From: Priapulus caudatus
Lineage: Eukaryota > Priapulida > Priapulimorpha > Priapulimorphida > Priapulidae
DNA: 51,701 nucleotides
Direction: 5' to 3'
Assembly: GCF_000485595.1 (NCBI RefSeq)
Contig: NW_014577485.1
Coordinates: forward strand, 111,431 to 163,131
The notes below the pieces were generated by a model. The model did no database searches, had not been told where the DNA came from, and worked only from the letters and a program-made list of their open reading frames with translations. Positions 22,044 through 33,063 of this stretch are shown one piece after another. Made by a program: the position numbers and the translations under genes. Positions within the stretch are counted from its first letter, which is position 1. Each line of letters starts with the position of its first letter.

Positions 22044-25000
22044 TCACAAGTGCGTCGTGTAGCGGAACTTGGGCGCGGTCTCGTCGGCTCTTCCGTTAGT
22101 CGCGCTCACGCCCTCGCCGCCGCGGTGGCCGTTGTCGACAACGCCGCCGTTCGGCTGCGTGATCGTGTACGCGTTATTGTCGTAGGACGCCTCCTCGGTG
22201 CTCTTGCGCGTCGACGCGCCTCGTCGGCAACAGCAGCACCAGGCGCAGACGACGACGATGGCGATGAGCGCCAGCACGCCCGAGCCGCCGATGGCGCCAC
22301 CTAGGATGTAGGCCGTTAGATGTTTGTCGGCTACGGGCGGACGCGTGTAGTGGCATTGCAGCGTCGAGATGTTGAAGTCGACGATGCTGTAGCGGTCCTG
22401 GCCTGCCTCGTCGAAACACGTGCTTGCCTCCAGTACGTGCTGGAAACTGAAGCGGAAAGCCCGGTCGTGAGGAAAACGTTTACGAATAATACTTAGTAGG
22501 AGCGGATTAGACCGAAAGAAAATGTGAGGGTAATGATAAGAGTTATTGATTGGGATGAGGATGAGAATGAGGATGAGGATGAAGATGAGGATCAGCATGA
22601 AGATGAGGGTGAGGATGAGGACAAGGATAAATATGAGAATGATAAAATGATAATAATAAGGATAATGTGAAGATAAAAGTTAACGTTAATCTTAAGGTTA
22701 AGATTGCGATTAATATGGAATAAATGACAAGATGAAAATTTCGCGAGGATGTTTGTGGCGAACATCACGAATTCTGTCCAGTCGCAAGACTCTCCTTGAA
22801 ATTCAATTTCAATTCAAAATCAAATTTTAAATGCGCCTATCCGTCTACGTGAGATAACTACACCTCTTTTGAATAGTGTATAGTATAAGTCAGTCGATCA
22901 AGCGAGACCAGCCTATACGTATTTATTTGCGTGCACGTCGAAAAAAATATAAATGTCGAATTTATATTGCTAAGCATTCTCTTTTATAGCGTCCTAATAC
23001 AGACGTGATTGGCTAGTGATCTGGCAATCATTCTGCGCAGATAGGTCAATAAACTGGATAATATATGTTTACGAAGTAAATTATTGCAAATGCAAGAATG
23101 GGCTTTAAGAAAGTCCACGCTTGCCTAGTTCATTTGGTACATGACTGTTGACGTGTGTATATCTTATTACCTTAGGATAATGCACAGATTAGATTGCGGG
23201 TTATTGTTATTAATAATGTAAACGTTAGAGCAGCGTCGAAAAGTGATTTATCGTAATTGTTATGCCTTGACAAGTCAGATCAACACAACGACCTTAGTAC
23301 TCATAAATAGACAGAGACCATATAGGTCGGGCAAGAATGACTATGCGTGACACTGTACTAGGAATGAATATTTAATTATACTTAACTTAATTTCTTTATT
23401 ATATTTACTATATTTTTTATATACATGCCTCATATAATGATCATCCAATATCTTTACTCCGCCGTCGACGCATGCGCCAGAGCCCTGCAATCCTGCAAGA
23501 ATCGTCTGGTGGTCATCTAAGTAGGCGTTGTAGCGTCGACGACTAAACTTCTGCATCCAGTAGATGAACCAGCGATGATAGCAGTCGCAGAAGAAGCGCG
23601 AACCCTCGATGCTGATATAGAGGATCCGATTGAAGCGCAGTACATCCAGCGCCTCCTGGCTGAACGTCTCTAGCTGGTTGTGGTCGAGGTCGATGTAGAT
23701 CGACTGTTCTGATGTCGCGTAGGGGAACAGTGGCGCCACGAGCAGACGAACGCTAGTACCTGTTGAATTGTATATGCACATGAATATACAAGCATAGCAC
23801 GGGACCGAACCGATCGAACCGAACCGACTGAATCGACCACACCGAATCGATCGCAATTTCACCCACTACTCTAATGGCTAGGATCTATGCGAGAGGATTC
23901 TGACAGGCAAAATAATCTTTTACAGTGGTTATTCCGACTAACGTTAAATTTCAAACCGCACGGAACAAATCAGGTATGCATAGGCCCGCGTAGCCACTCG
24001 GTGTTAAGTTTTCTGTAGACTTCCGGTCATTTTCTCAACGACACGACTTTCGCATGCGATCGATCTATTGACGTGACGTCACTCATGACGACAGCGCTGG
24101 CGTGTTGAGATAGTGGCTTAGTGCGATGGTACCTATGTCGATCACATACACGTATCAGACGTTCTGAAATTTTTGTTAAGAGATTTTGCGTGACTGTTCT
24201 ATTATTAATTTCGTTTAACGGTTAATAGTAAGTATATAATATGTCACATGCCTAGTCATATTCCACCAGCAGTCATAGCAGAGTGGCGCAGTGGAAGCGT
24301 GCTGGGCCCATAACCCAGAGGTCGGTAGATCGAAACTACCCTCTGCTAACTTTTATATTACCGTTTAGTCTAAAAACATCAATACAAATATTCCTTGATG
24401 AAAATGAAAACAAAAAAGAAACTCACTTGAAATTTTCATATCTAGCAGCTGAGTGGCGCAGTGGAAGCGTGCTGGGCCCATAACCCAGAGGTCGGTAGAT
24501 CGAAACTACCCCCGCTAGTTTTTATATTAGGGCCTACCGTTTAGTTTACAATTGTCAAAAAAAATTTCCTATATCTAAATAAAATAAAAATTAAAGACAT
24601 TCTTTAGTTTATACATATCAGCAGAGTGGCGCAGTGGAAGCGTGCTGGGCCCATAACCCAGAGGTCGGTAGATCGAAACTACCTTCTGCTAATTTTTATA
24701 TCAGCGTTTAGTTTATAATCGCAAGAAAATTTTCCTATATCTAAATGAAATAAAAATTAAAGACATTCTTCAATTTAAACATATCAGCAGAGTGGCGCAG
24801 TGGAAGCGTGCTGGGCCCATAACCCAGAGGTCGGTAGATCGAAACTACCCTCTGCTAAATATTTTTAAGATTAGATTTTATGCAAACGTAAATTAAAAGA
24901 AAATGACAGCGCTTATTTCTGAATACATAGCAGCAGAGTGGCGCAGTGGAAGCGTGCTGGGCCCATAACCCAGAGGTCGGTAGATCGAAACTACCCTCTG

Positions 25001-28000
25001 CTAAATATTTTAACGATAATATTTTGGCCGTGGCTACGCGTCCGGTTACCGGACACCCAGCTCCCAGGCTACGCGTCCGGTCAAATATTTCTTATGTGAC
25101 CCCAACTATATATTTTTCAGTAAAAAACAATATACAGTGAGTTTTTACCATAATATTACTTACCTTTACGTATTTTATAAAAAAAAAAACGTTTTTGTAA
25201 CTTTTGAAGCAATAGAAAACCCAGTAAAATCAACGAAAATCACATCACTTATTTCTGAAAATATAGCAGCAGAGTGGCGCAGTGGAAGCGTGCTGGGCCC
25301 ATAACCCAGAGGTCGGTAGATCGAAACTACCCTCTGCTAGTTTTTATATTACCATTTAGTTTACAATCGTCAAGAAAATGTTCCTATATCTAAATGAAAT
25401 AAAAATTAAAGACATTCTTCAATTTAATTTTGATTTCCAATTGATCAAGGAATATTTGTTTTATTTTGCATAAACTAAACGGTAATATAAAAGTTAGCAG
25501 AAGGTAGTTTCGATCTACCGACCTCTGGGTTATAGGCCCAGCATGCTTCCACTGCGCCACTCTGCTGATATGTATAAATTAAAGAATGTCTTTAATTTGT
25601 ATTTCATTTAGATATAGGAAAATTTTTCTTGACGATTGTAAACTAAACGCTAATATAAAAACTAGCAGAGGGTAGTTTCGATCTACCGACCTCTGGGTTA
25701 TGGGCCCAGCACGCTTCCACTGCGCCACTCTGCTGATACGTTTAACCTTAAAGACAATTCCTAATTTCACATCTATATCAGCAGAGTGGCGCAGTGAAAG
25801 CGTGATATATATATATATATATATATATGTTCTAGTATATATTCTCTTAAGCTTGTAGTGTAGGCTTGAAGCGAAAGTCCTGTGCGGAACAGATGTCTAA
25901 ACCACCCATTGACCGATAAATAGAAACCAACGGCTGTTGTCATGATTTTTATGAATTCTCTACAGCACGGTTTTTAAATAAAAGCGTACAGCCACACCGT
26001 AGTATAACCCCAAGATATCGATGTGCAGAAATGTGTGCGCATTCGTTCGTTCATTCGTGCGTGCGTGCGTGCGTGTGTTTGTTTGTGTGTGTGTGTTTGT
26101 TTGTGTGTGTGTGTTTGTTTGTTTGTTTGTTTGTTTGTTTGTTTGTATGTTTGTATGTGTGTATAGGATTCATTTTTCATGTCAAGCTACTGCGACGAGG
26201 TTATACTCTTCATTTTAAAATGACAATTTTCACGTGATAGCGCCTACACAGCTGCGTATGGTGTGTAGAACACACATCGCCATCTATTGGTGAATTTATA
26301 TTTGATTAATGTTACGTTAGCCAGATAAACAAGACAACTCACCTCATAAATATTATATTGAGACATCGGGATCAAGTTTTAACGTCAAGCTATTTCGTCA
26401 AGCATGTCCTATCAATTTTTAAATAAAAGTATACTTCAAGAAAAATACCACTTTACCACGCTTCGAAGATACTGACCCAATTTATTAGGTCCATTTCATT
26501 TATCTAGGGCCGTACCCTCTGGGGAGCAAGGTAGCAGCTGCCCTACCTAGGTTTTGAAGTAAAATGAAGTAAAATCCTTAATGAACTTAGATTAAATGGA
26601 AATGAAATTAGAATAAAGTGTATATCATAATGTCGTTATCTGACAGACTGTCGTGCCTGATACACTGTCCCCGTCTACACTACACCTCGGTGGTAGCTGC
26701 ACACATGTCTCGTCACTACTCATGCACGCAAGTTAGATGCCTCGTGAACGTCTAAAAAGCATTAGAAGTAAAATTGGTCTTGTTGTGGAATTGTGCCATT
26801 CCAGCTAGTGGCGTAGCCATGGTCGCCGGTCGGCCACTTTTGTGTATAAAACGGGATCCGACTACTCTGTAGAAATTCGCATTATAGAGCTGGCAAAAGT
26901 TCTGAGCGGAGCATAGAGCATAAATCTGTAGTTATTTAACATGAATAAAGTGTATGTTGTGTAAGCGAAGTAACAGTGTGAGTATTTTTAATTAATATCT
27001 GTTCGATGCTTATTCAGGCCTGCTGCCTATGGACGCGATCTACTGTTGTTCACCACCTCTAGTCACGCAAAGTCACGTAGAATACACATCGCCATCTATC
27101 GGCTGATTTTGACTTTATTAGTATTACAGCAGCCGAGAAAACTGGGCACAATTATTAGTGTTCAAGCGAGATATCGGGATTCATTTTTCATGTCAAGCTA
27201 CTGCGACGAGGTTATACTCTTCATTTTAAAATAACAATTTTCACGTGATATAGCGCCTACACAGCTACGTATGTTGTGTAGAGCACACATCGCCTTCTAT
27301 TGGTGAATTTATATTTGATTAATGTTACGTTAGCCAGATAAACAAGACAACTCACCTCATAAATATTATATTGAGACATCGGGATCAAGTAGTGTTTGTT
27401 TGTTTGTTTGTTTATTTGTGTGTGTGTGTGTGTATCTTTCACGCTCTCCTCGTCCTCCATGCACCTCTATGTCTAACCTTACCTGTTATCGTCAAGCGCA
27501 CCTCCTGCGACTTCGTGTCCTCCTGCTTCGTCAGCTTCGCCGAGAAATTCTGAAAGGCCGTGTCGGTGATCTCCGTCAGGTGTCTGCCGGTGACATAGAG
27601 GCTGCTCAGCTGCGGCATGACTCCAGCAAGCTGATCGGCGAGCGTCGAGTTCTTGATCTCGATCGCGAGATCTCGGAGGCGCGGTTTGCCGGCGAGCAGC
27701 GCCACGTAGTCGATCGTGAAGCGTGGCAGCATCGGCAGGTCGTGGAAGCGCAGCGTGACGAGGTTACGCAGCGCTCTAGCGAAGCCTGCGCTCACGCGGC
27801 GAAGGTTCGGCAGGTAGGCGATGCGCAGCGACTCGACGCTCGACAGATTCGCGAAGCTGTCGTCGTCGAGAGCCTCGATCTGGTTGTGCGACAGATTGAC
27901 GTCGCGCAGGGACATCGTCGGCTCGGCCCACACGTGACGCGGCACGGCGTACAGCTCGTTGTGTGACAGATCGAGCTCCTTCAGGCCCGACACGGCGGCG

Positions 28001-30207
28001 CCGCGCGCGCCCTCTAACGACGAGATGTGATTGCGCGACAGGTTGAGGCTGCGTAGGTTCGGCAGCCGGTTCTCGCGCTCGTTCGTCGGGTAGAGCAGCG
28101 GCACGCCGACGATGTGGTTGTCGCTCAGGTCGAGCCTCGTGAGTGACGCGAGCCGTACGGTCGTCGACAGAAACTGCGAGATGCGGTTGCCGCTGAGGTC
28201 GAGCTGGCCGAGGCGCGGCAGGCGCGTCAGGTCGACGAGACTGAACGTCGTGAAGTTGTTCTGCGCCGCGTCCAGGTACTCGACACGCGAGTGCTCGAAG
28301 AGACGCGTCACGCGGTTGCCACGCAACGAGACGCGCGTCAGCTTGCGCAGGTTGGCGAAGGCGCTCGTAGGAATATCGGCGATGACGTTGTGCGACAGGT
28401 CGAGCGACTCGAGCGAGTAGCCGACGTCGTAGAAGAAGTCGCGCTCGACGCGCCCGATCGTGTTGTGCGACAGGTCGAGCTCGCGCACGTACAGTCGCTC
28501 GCTGTCGACGGGCAGCTCTGCTATGAGGTTGCGCGCAAGGCTGAGCCTCTTCAGCGGCTTCTGCTGTGACGTCAGCAGGATGAGCGCCTCTAGCGGGAAG
28601 CTGAGCAGCTCGTTGTTGCTAAGGTCGAGCAGCTCGATGTTGGTGAGCCCGCGCGTCGTCAGCGGCGACAGCGACTCGAGACCGTTGCCGTCCAGGTAGA
28701 GACAGCGCAGCGAACCTAGCGGCTCGAACAGGCCATCGGCTAGCGACACCAGCTTGTTGTCGGCCAGCCCGAGGTACTGCAATTTGCCGAGCCCCTCGAA
28801 GGCGTCCGGCGGCAGCAAACTGAGCTTGTTGTCGGCGAGATTCAGGTAGACGAGGTCGCCCAGGTTAACGAAGGCGCGCGGGGGAACCCGCAAGAGGGCG
28901 TTGGCGCCGAGGTTGAGATGAGCGAGAGAGTTGGCTTTGCCGATGCGATTGAATAGCCCGACGGCGAACGACGTCAGCTCGTTGTTGTTAAGGTTGAGCG
29001 ACTCGAGTCGCGAGAGACCGTTAAAGAGATTCTCGGGCACGTCGGCGAGACGGTTGTGACTGAGGTCGACGCTTCTCAGACGCAGTAGTCCGCTCAGCAA
29101 CGTCTCGTGCACCGACTCGATCTTGTTTCGTCCCAGCCGCAGCCGCAGCAGCGCCTTGTTGGCGGTCAGCAGCGACGCGGGCAGCTCGCCGATGTGGTTG
29201 TCGGTGAGATCGAGCTCCCAGAGTTCGGCGAGCGACGAGAAGGCGTCGGCGTCGACGACGTGCAGGTCGTTGTGTCTCATCTTTAGGTTGTGCAGGCTGA
29301 CGAGCCATCGCAGCGCCCCTGCCGTCAGCTCTCGCACCTTGTTGCCGGACAGGTCGAGCGTCTTCAGCGAGGTGAGGTTCGCGAAGAGCTGATCGCTGAG
29401 CGAGTGAATCTGGTTGTCGTTCGCGTAGAGCTTCTCCAGCTGACCGAGCGACGAGAACGCGTCGTCGTCGACGTCGACCAGCGCGTTCTCGGCGACGTTC
29501 AGCTCGATCAGCCCCGTCTGCGTCGCCAGCAACCCCACCGGAAGCTCCAGCAGCGCGTTTCCGTGCAGGTACAGGTAGGCAAGTGATGTCAGCTCGCCGA
29601 GCAGGTCCGCCGGAAGCCACTCGAGTCGGTTCCCGAACAGGGAGAGCTCCTCGAGGCGGCTCAGTCCGGCGAAGGCGCGCGGGTCAACGGTGCCGATCAG
29701 GTTATATCCGAGGTAGAGACCGCGTAAATACGCGGCCGCTGAGAAGGCACGCGCCGGCACCGACGCGATGTGGTTCGACTGGAGGTTGACGGAGATGAGA
29801 TTCGTTGCGTTGGCGACGTCGAGCCGCGGTACGTCGCGCAGCAGGTTCGCGCGGAGGTTAAGGTCGGCGAGAGCCGGGCCGGCGGCGCTCAGCGCATGCG
29901 CGTCGACCGACGTCAGCGCACCGTAGTTGACGCGCAGAACGTGCGTGTTGACGCCGCTGAGCGCGCCCGCCTTCAGGGTGTCCGTCTCCGTCTCGGTCGC
30001 CGTGAGCGTGTTTATCGTGCCGGCGTGCCCCGACACGGCGCGAAGGATCTCCGTCAGGTTACCGCCGCGGCAGTTGATGCGTTCGCTCGACGAGCACTGG
30101 CAGGTGGGCAGCGCTCGCATGAGGTCGGTACACTGCGAGGCGGCGGGCCCCGCACGCAGACACGCGCACAAGGCGCCGACAATAACGATGCGCACGATGG
30201 CGGTCAT
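22044..30207 (-). CDS. Transmembrane leucine-rich-repeat receptor, chaoptin-like (3 exons)
   Basis: Exons on the minus strand: 30,207-27,483, 23,759-23,458 and 22,439-22,044 (TGA stop). Donors ACAG|GTAAG and GGA|GTAAAG and acceptors TTCAACAG and TTTCCAG keep frame (phases 1 and 0); total 3,423 bases, 1,140 residues. Residues 1-24 are a signal peptide (MTAIVRIVIVGALCACLRAG). A Cys cluster (PTCQCSSSERINC) resembles an LRR N-cap. About 33-35 repeats of the 24-residue LxxLxLxxNxL type follow, then an LRR C-cap with CDC at 966-968, Cys1005, Cys1017 and Cys1037. One membrane helix lies near 1,050-1,075, followed by a Cys-rich juxtamembrane stretch and a ~60-residue tail ending TTHL, a class I PDZ ligand. 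There is no TIR or kinase domain. A role in cell adhesion or recognition is inferred. The 3.7 kb first intron holds tRNA genes and an R1 unit. An upstream non-coding exon is possible: a splice-like AG lies just before the ATG. Confidence 0.85.
22600..23340. other. Intron 2 region of the LRR gene
   Basis: Intronic AT-rich DNA; a GATGAG-type imperfect repeat lies at about 22,545-22,650. No further exon recognised, though a short extra exon cannot be excluded. Confidence 0.5.
24277..24348 (+). tRNA. tRNA-iMet: Initiator tRNA-Met (CAT), copy 1
   Basis: A 71-base body plus discriminator A. Acceptor stem AGCAGAG pairs with CTCTGCT, giving the A1:U72 pair typical of eukaryotic initiators. Anticodon CAT lies in GGGCCCATAACCC, a stem with the run of G:C pairs expected of initiators, and the T loop is ATCGAAA without the usual TTC. 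An oligo-T stretch follows soon after. It lies in intron 1 of the LRR gene, on the opposite strand. Confidence 0.95.
24447..24518 (+). tRNA. Initiator tRNA-Met-like, copy 2, damaged acceptor stem
   Basis: The body is identical to copy 1, with CAT anticodon and intact D and T arms. The 5' acceptor arm reads AGCTGAG and the 3' arm CCCGCT, so at least two acceptor pairs are lost. Internal promoter boxes look intact, so it may be transcribed, but it is probably a pseudogene. Confidence 0.75.
24620..24691 (+). tRNA. tRNA-iMet: Initiator tRNA-Met (CAT), copy 3
   Basis: Same as copy 1 except that the 3' acceptor arm is TTCTGCT, which leaves a G:U wobble at the last acceptor pair. Fold and anticodon are intact. 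The 3' flank, AATTTTTATATCAGCGTTTAG and onwards, is shared with neighbouring copies. Confidence 0.93.
24786..24857 (+). tRNA. tRNA-iMet: Initiator tRNA-Met (CAT), copy 4
   Basis: Sequence identical to copy 1 over 71 bases. It starts 166 bases after copy 3, with related spacer sequence, pointing to local tandem duplication. Confidence 0.95.
24932..25003 (+). tRNA. tRNA-iMet: Initiator tRNA-Met (CAT), copy 5
   Basis: Sequence identical to copy 1. Followed by a short GC-rich patch with a duplicated GGCTACGCGTCCGGT motif (about 25,032 and 25,068). Confidence 0.95.
25268..25339 (+). tRNA. tRNA-iMet: Initiator tRNA-Met (CAT), copy 6
   Basis: Sequence identical to copy 1, with the shared 3' spacer (TTTTTATATTACCATTTAG and onwards). 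The last intact plus-strand copy before the inverted pair. Confidence 0.95.
25496..25566 (-). tRNA. Initiator-type tRNA with altered anticodon (TAT), copy 7
   Basis: On the minus strand the body matches the others except at three places: the D-arm end reads GCATG instead of GCGTG, the anticodon loop reads GGGCCTATAACCC so the anticodon is TAT instead of CAT, and the 3' acceptor arm is TTCTGCT. The rest of the initiator signature is kept. It is either a decaying copy or an isodecoder with a changed anticodon; decay is more likely. Confidence 0.85.
25664..25734 (-). tRNA. tRNA-iMet: Initiator tRNA-Met (CAT), copy 8
   Basis: On the minus strand, identical to copy 1 over 71 bases. It shares spacer sequence with the plus-strand copies, so part of the cluster has been inverted. 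Confidence 0.95.
25780..25804 (+). pseudogene. Truncated initiator tRNA-Met, copy 9 (5' part only)
   Basis: The first ~25 bases of the tRNA, with a G-to-A change in the D loop, run straight into a (TA)n microsatellite at 25,805-25,828. No anticodon or T arm remains. Confidence 0.85.
26076..26160. repeat. (GTTT)n / (GT)n microsatellite before R1
   Basis: GTTT and GT units directly precede the R1 unit at 26,165. A similar GTTT/GT tract follows that unit's partial second copy at 27,392-27,434. Confidence 0.9.
26165..27385. repeat. R1 repeat, cleanest copy (one unit plus ~210 bp)
   Basis: 26,165-26,380 recurs at 27,175-27,385 with only a few changes, defining a unit of about 1,010 bases. The whole unit matches the noisier arrays at 7,310-9,515 and 19,582-21,790. 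No coding frame or RNA gene recognised inside. It lies in intron 1 of the LRR gene. Confidence 0.85.
27392..27434. repeat. (GTTT)n / (GT)n microsatellite after R1
   Basis: GTTT units then GT units, ending about 45 bases from the first-exon donor of the LRR gene (on the intron side). Confidence 0.95.
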
Positions 30208-30599
30208 CCTAGGTGCGCTCACCTGCGGGACGGGAGTACAGGTAGCGTGATTAGCTAGAGTGTTGGTACGAATATAAGTGACCACCACAAAACAGTGCTC
30301 GACAACGAATACTTGTATTGCTCGTCATAATAATAATATAAGTTGTAACAATAGTGAAATCATTTATTATTAATTGTTATTTCGTTTGGGCTTGATAAAC
30401 TGCTGGCAGTACACCGACGGTATATCTGTAACCAATACCTGGTTCTAAGCATATTCATGACATCTCAAGTCTGTAGCCAGTGCTACTTCTGCTGTTTTTT
30501 TAATAATGCGAGCCGATCTTAGTAAGGAAAATATTACTATAAATGTTAAAGTTATTACATTAATACTGGTCCTGTTATTGCTAATGGTTATTATAATAA

Positions 30600-30652
30600 T
30601 TAGTATTGTTGTTATTATTATTATTATTATTATAATCATCATCATCATTATT

Positions 30653-30696
<44 letters not shown>

Positions 30697-30697
30697 T
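30600..30697. repeat. (TTA)n, (ATC)n and (AGC)n trinucleotide array
   Basis: Successive ATT, ATC and AGC runs; the AGC run at about 30,652-30,695 is pure. Poly-Ser and poly-Leu open frames over it are repeat artefacts. Confidence 0.95.
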
Positions 30698-31785
30698 ATA
30701 TAACCATATTTACGAGGATTGCAGTATTGCTAGTAGCCGCACACGTTTCCTTCAATTAACTGGCCGATATTTTATGACTTCGCACGTAAACAGTAGGCCC
30801 TGATTGAATACCTCTGTAATGATTGTTTTTGCATTTTAATACAGCGCAAAAGTTCGCACAAAAAATAGCATCGTGCCGCTTCAGTGGCAGTGCATTTTCC
30901 CCAGGGGGAGAGTTGCCGTAGGCCTATAAAAACACAATAATCAGGATAATGCGAAATGTCAGAAGCTGTCAATCTGTATAACACTTTCGCATAGCGCTAC
31001 ACGAAGCTACGTCTATGTTCATGCTGATATACACACTGCGCTTGAATGGTAAGTGTGTTTGACGCAATTTCTCAACCGATTGACGGCGGAGTAGAATATA
31101 GTAAACGTCGGCCATTCGTGAGTGTTCAAGCAAAACAATTGCTCTCCCCAACACACACGGAAACACCCGCACACATACAAATACACACAGAGTCCACTAG
31201 AGAATAGAAGCTGAAGCGGAAACCTGAAACGTCGCATACTCATTTCAGCCCTCGGCACGTTTTGATACGGCATATGATATATATATATATCAGAAGTAGA
31301 TAATAGGGAATCTATTATCTACCCCCCTCCCAATTAATCTATCCCTATATATATACCCGTGATATATGATACATCATATAGAGATACACACATAAGATAC
31401 TCTCCCGTGAGCTTCCCGATAGTTTCGGACGATCGGTTTCAGTGCAAATTCACGTTTACTCTCGAATCTTGTACCCAAATAATATTCCATCTCCCGGTAA
31501 GCCGGTTTGGTACTTGAATATGCAACATACGCGGACACGGCAGAAGCCATAGAAATAACATACTAGTCAAGCCATATTAGCTATACTAGTATATGTTTCC
31601 ATGACAGAAGCAAACAACGCGATATGGTTACTCCTTTCGCACCACAGAATCGGTTCGCTGTGCAAATACTGTGCACATATTATGTGCTATTGGTGTCGTT
31701 ACTAAGGTACGGTGTCATTGACACGACATCGGTGCACCATGCCGGCAGCATTCCATCGATCGTTACCCCTACTAATATATGCATG

Positions 31786-31795
<10 letters not shown>
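30698..31795. other. Intergenic stretch, no gene seen
   Basis: Unique-looking AT-rich DNA without a convincing exon. A short palindromic AT patch lies at about 31,275-31,380. Confidence 0.55.
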
Positions 31796-31843
<48 letters not shown>

Positions 31844-31941
31844 TACGACACGTACTAACGTACTTACGTACGTAGTACGTTACGTACTACGACGTAGAGT
31901 ACGGTTAACGTTACTTACGTACGTAACGTACGGTAGGGTAA
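31796..31941. repeat. (TA)n followed by an ACGT-rich palindromic patch
   Basis: A TA run to about 31,840, then about 90 bases made largely of ACGTAC, TACGTA and GTACGT, each self-complementary, up to the assembly gap. Confidence 0.85.
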
Positions 31942-31951
31942 NNNNNNNNNN
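31942..31951. other. Assembly gap (10 N)
   Basis: Ten undetermined bases between the ACGT-rich patch and a GATA array. Confidence 1.
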
Positions 31952-32015
<64 letters not shown>

Positions 32016-32047
32016 CAGATAAATAGATAGATAGATAGATAGATAGC

Positions 32048-32087
<40 letters not shown>

Positions 32088-32226
32088 CAGATAAATAGAT
32101 AGATAGATAGATAGATAGCCAGACAGATAGATGGATGGATGGATGAATGGATAGGTAGATGGGTGGATGGTTGGTGTGTGTGTGCGTGCGTGTGTGTGCG
32201 TGCGTGCGTGCGTGCGCGCGCGTATA
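31952..32226. repeat. (GATA)n, (GGAT)n and (GTGC)n array
   Basis: GATA units with GACA interruptions to about 32,130, then GGAT/GGTA, then GTGT/GTGC units. There is an internal higher-order repeat: the GACAGATAAATAGATAGATA pattern appears at about 32,015 and 32,087. Confidence 0.95.
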
Positions 32227-32938
32227 TGTGTAAGCTTACGTTATCAGGTGCTCCACACACAGAAGCAGAGAGCCGGGCGCGGCGAGCGCCATGGTAACGC
32301 GTGTCAAACCATTCATCTATAATTCATGATCTCGGGTTCCATAACCTTCCTCCAATAGTGATTGCATCGCAGAACATCACACAGGCGAAGGCGGCAAACA
32401 ATGCGTACTAATAACACGGTGTTCTCACAGAGGTCCCTTGTGGATTCAACCTAGTAACGAGTATATATGCTCATGCCCTAGTGAGATATCTCGCTCATGA
32501 TGCGGTATATTACGTCGGTGCTACAAAAGAAACGTGGATGAATGGATTGCGCAACACCTATCAAGCTTATATAAAGTAATTTGGCAGGAATACCTTATTT
32601 TTATCCAGTGCCTACGCATAATGCAATATACTATACGGCATTCGTTAACCTGCAATTTTTGTTGAAGTAAAAATACACGTAGCCCTACAGTTCAACGTTT
32701 CTTCCTGAAATATGCCATGCCATTATTAGATGCCATGCGCGGATTAATAAGCGCGCCATGCGTTTACCACACTATACGTATACATCTACTACGCGTGCGC
32801 GTGGTGTTGCAACCGATGAGTCTATCGTATTTGGATAGCGCCACGTGATATTTCGACCCGGATCTATAGAGCCGTGTAGACTCACGCTGCGTCAGACCAC
32901 ATCTCATCATGGTTGATTCACTCTATCTTTATAATACC
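32227..32938. other. Intergenic stretch, no gene seen
   Basis: No open frame with domain content and no RNA gene recognised. Confidence 0.55.
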
Positions 32939-32940
32939 TA

Positions 32941-32948
32941 TATGCACA

Positions 32949-32992
<44 letters not shown>

Positions 32993-33021
32993 CGAAAATA
33001 CATATATATACAACACACACA

Positions 33022-33059
<38 letters not shown>
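32941..33059. repeat. (CGCA)n and (TA)n microsatellites
   Basis: CGCA units at about 32,946-32,994 and TA units at about 33,026-33,059. Confidence 0.95.

Positions 33060-33063
<4 letters not shown>

Noticed and set aside
23458-23600. A YLDD string that resembles a reverse-transcriptase active site
   Set aside because: It lies between the Cys residues of an LRR C-cap and splices in frame with the LRR exon; no other reverse-transcriptase motif is near.
24277-25734. Regularly spaced near-identical units that at first sight look like a CRISPR array
   Set aside because: The units are 71-base tRNA genes with cloverleaf pairing, unequal and partly inverted spacing, in a eukaryotic intron.
27400-30258. 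Several plus-strand frames of 60-190 codons across the LRR exon
   Set aside because: Antisense shadows; the minus strand shows clear periodic leucine-rich repeats.
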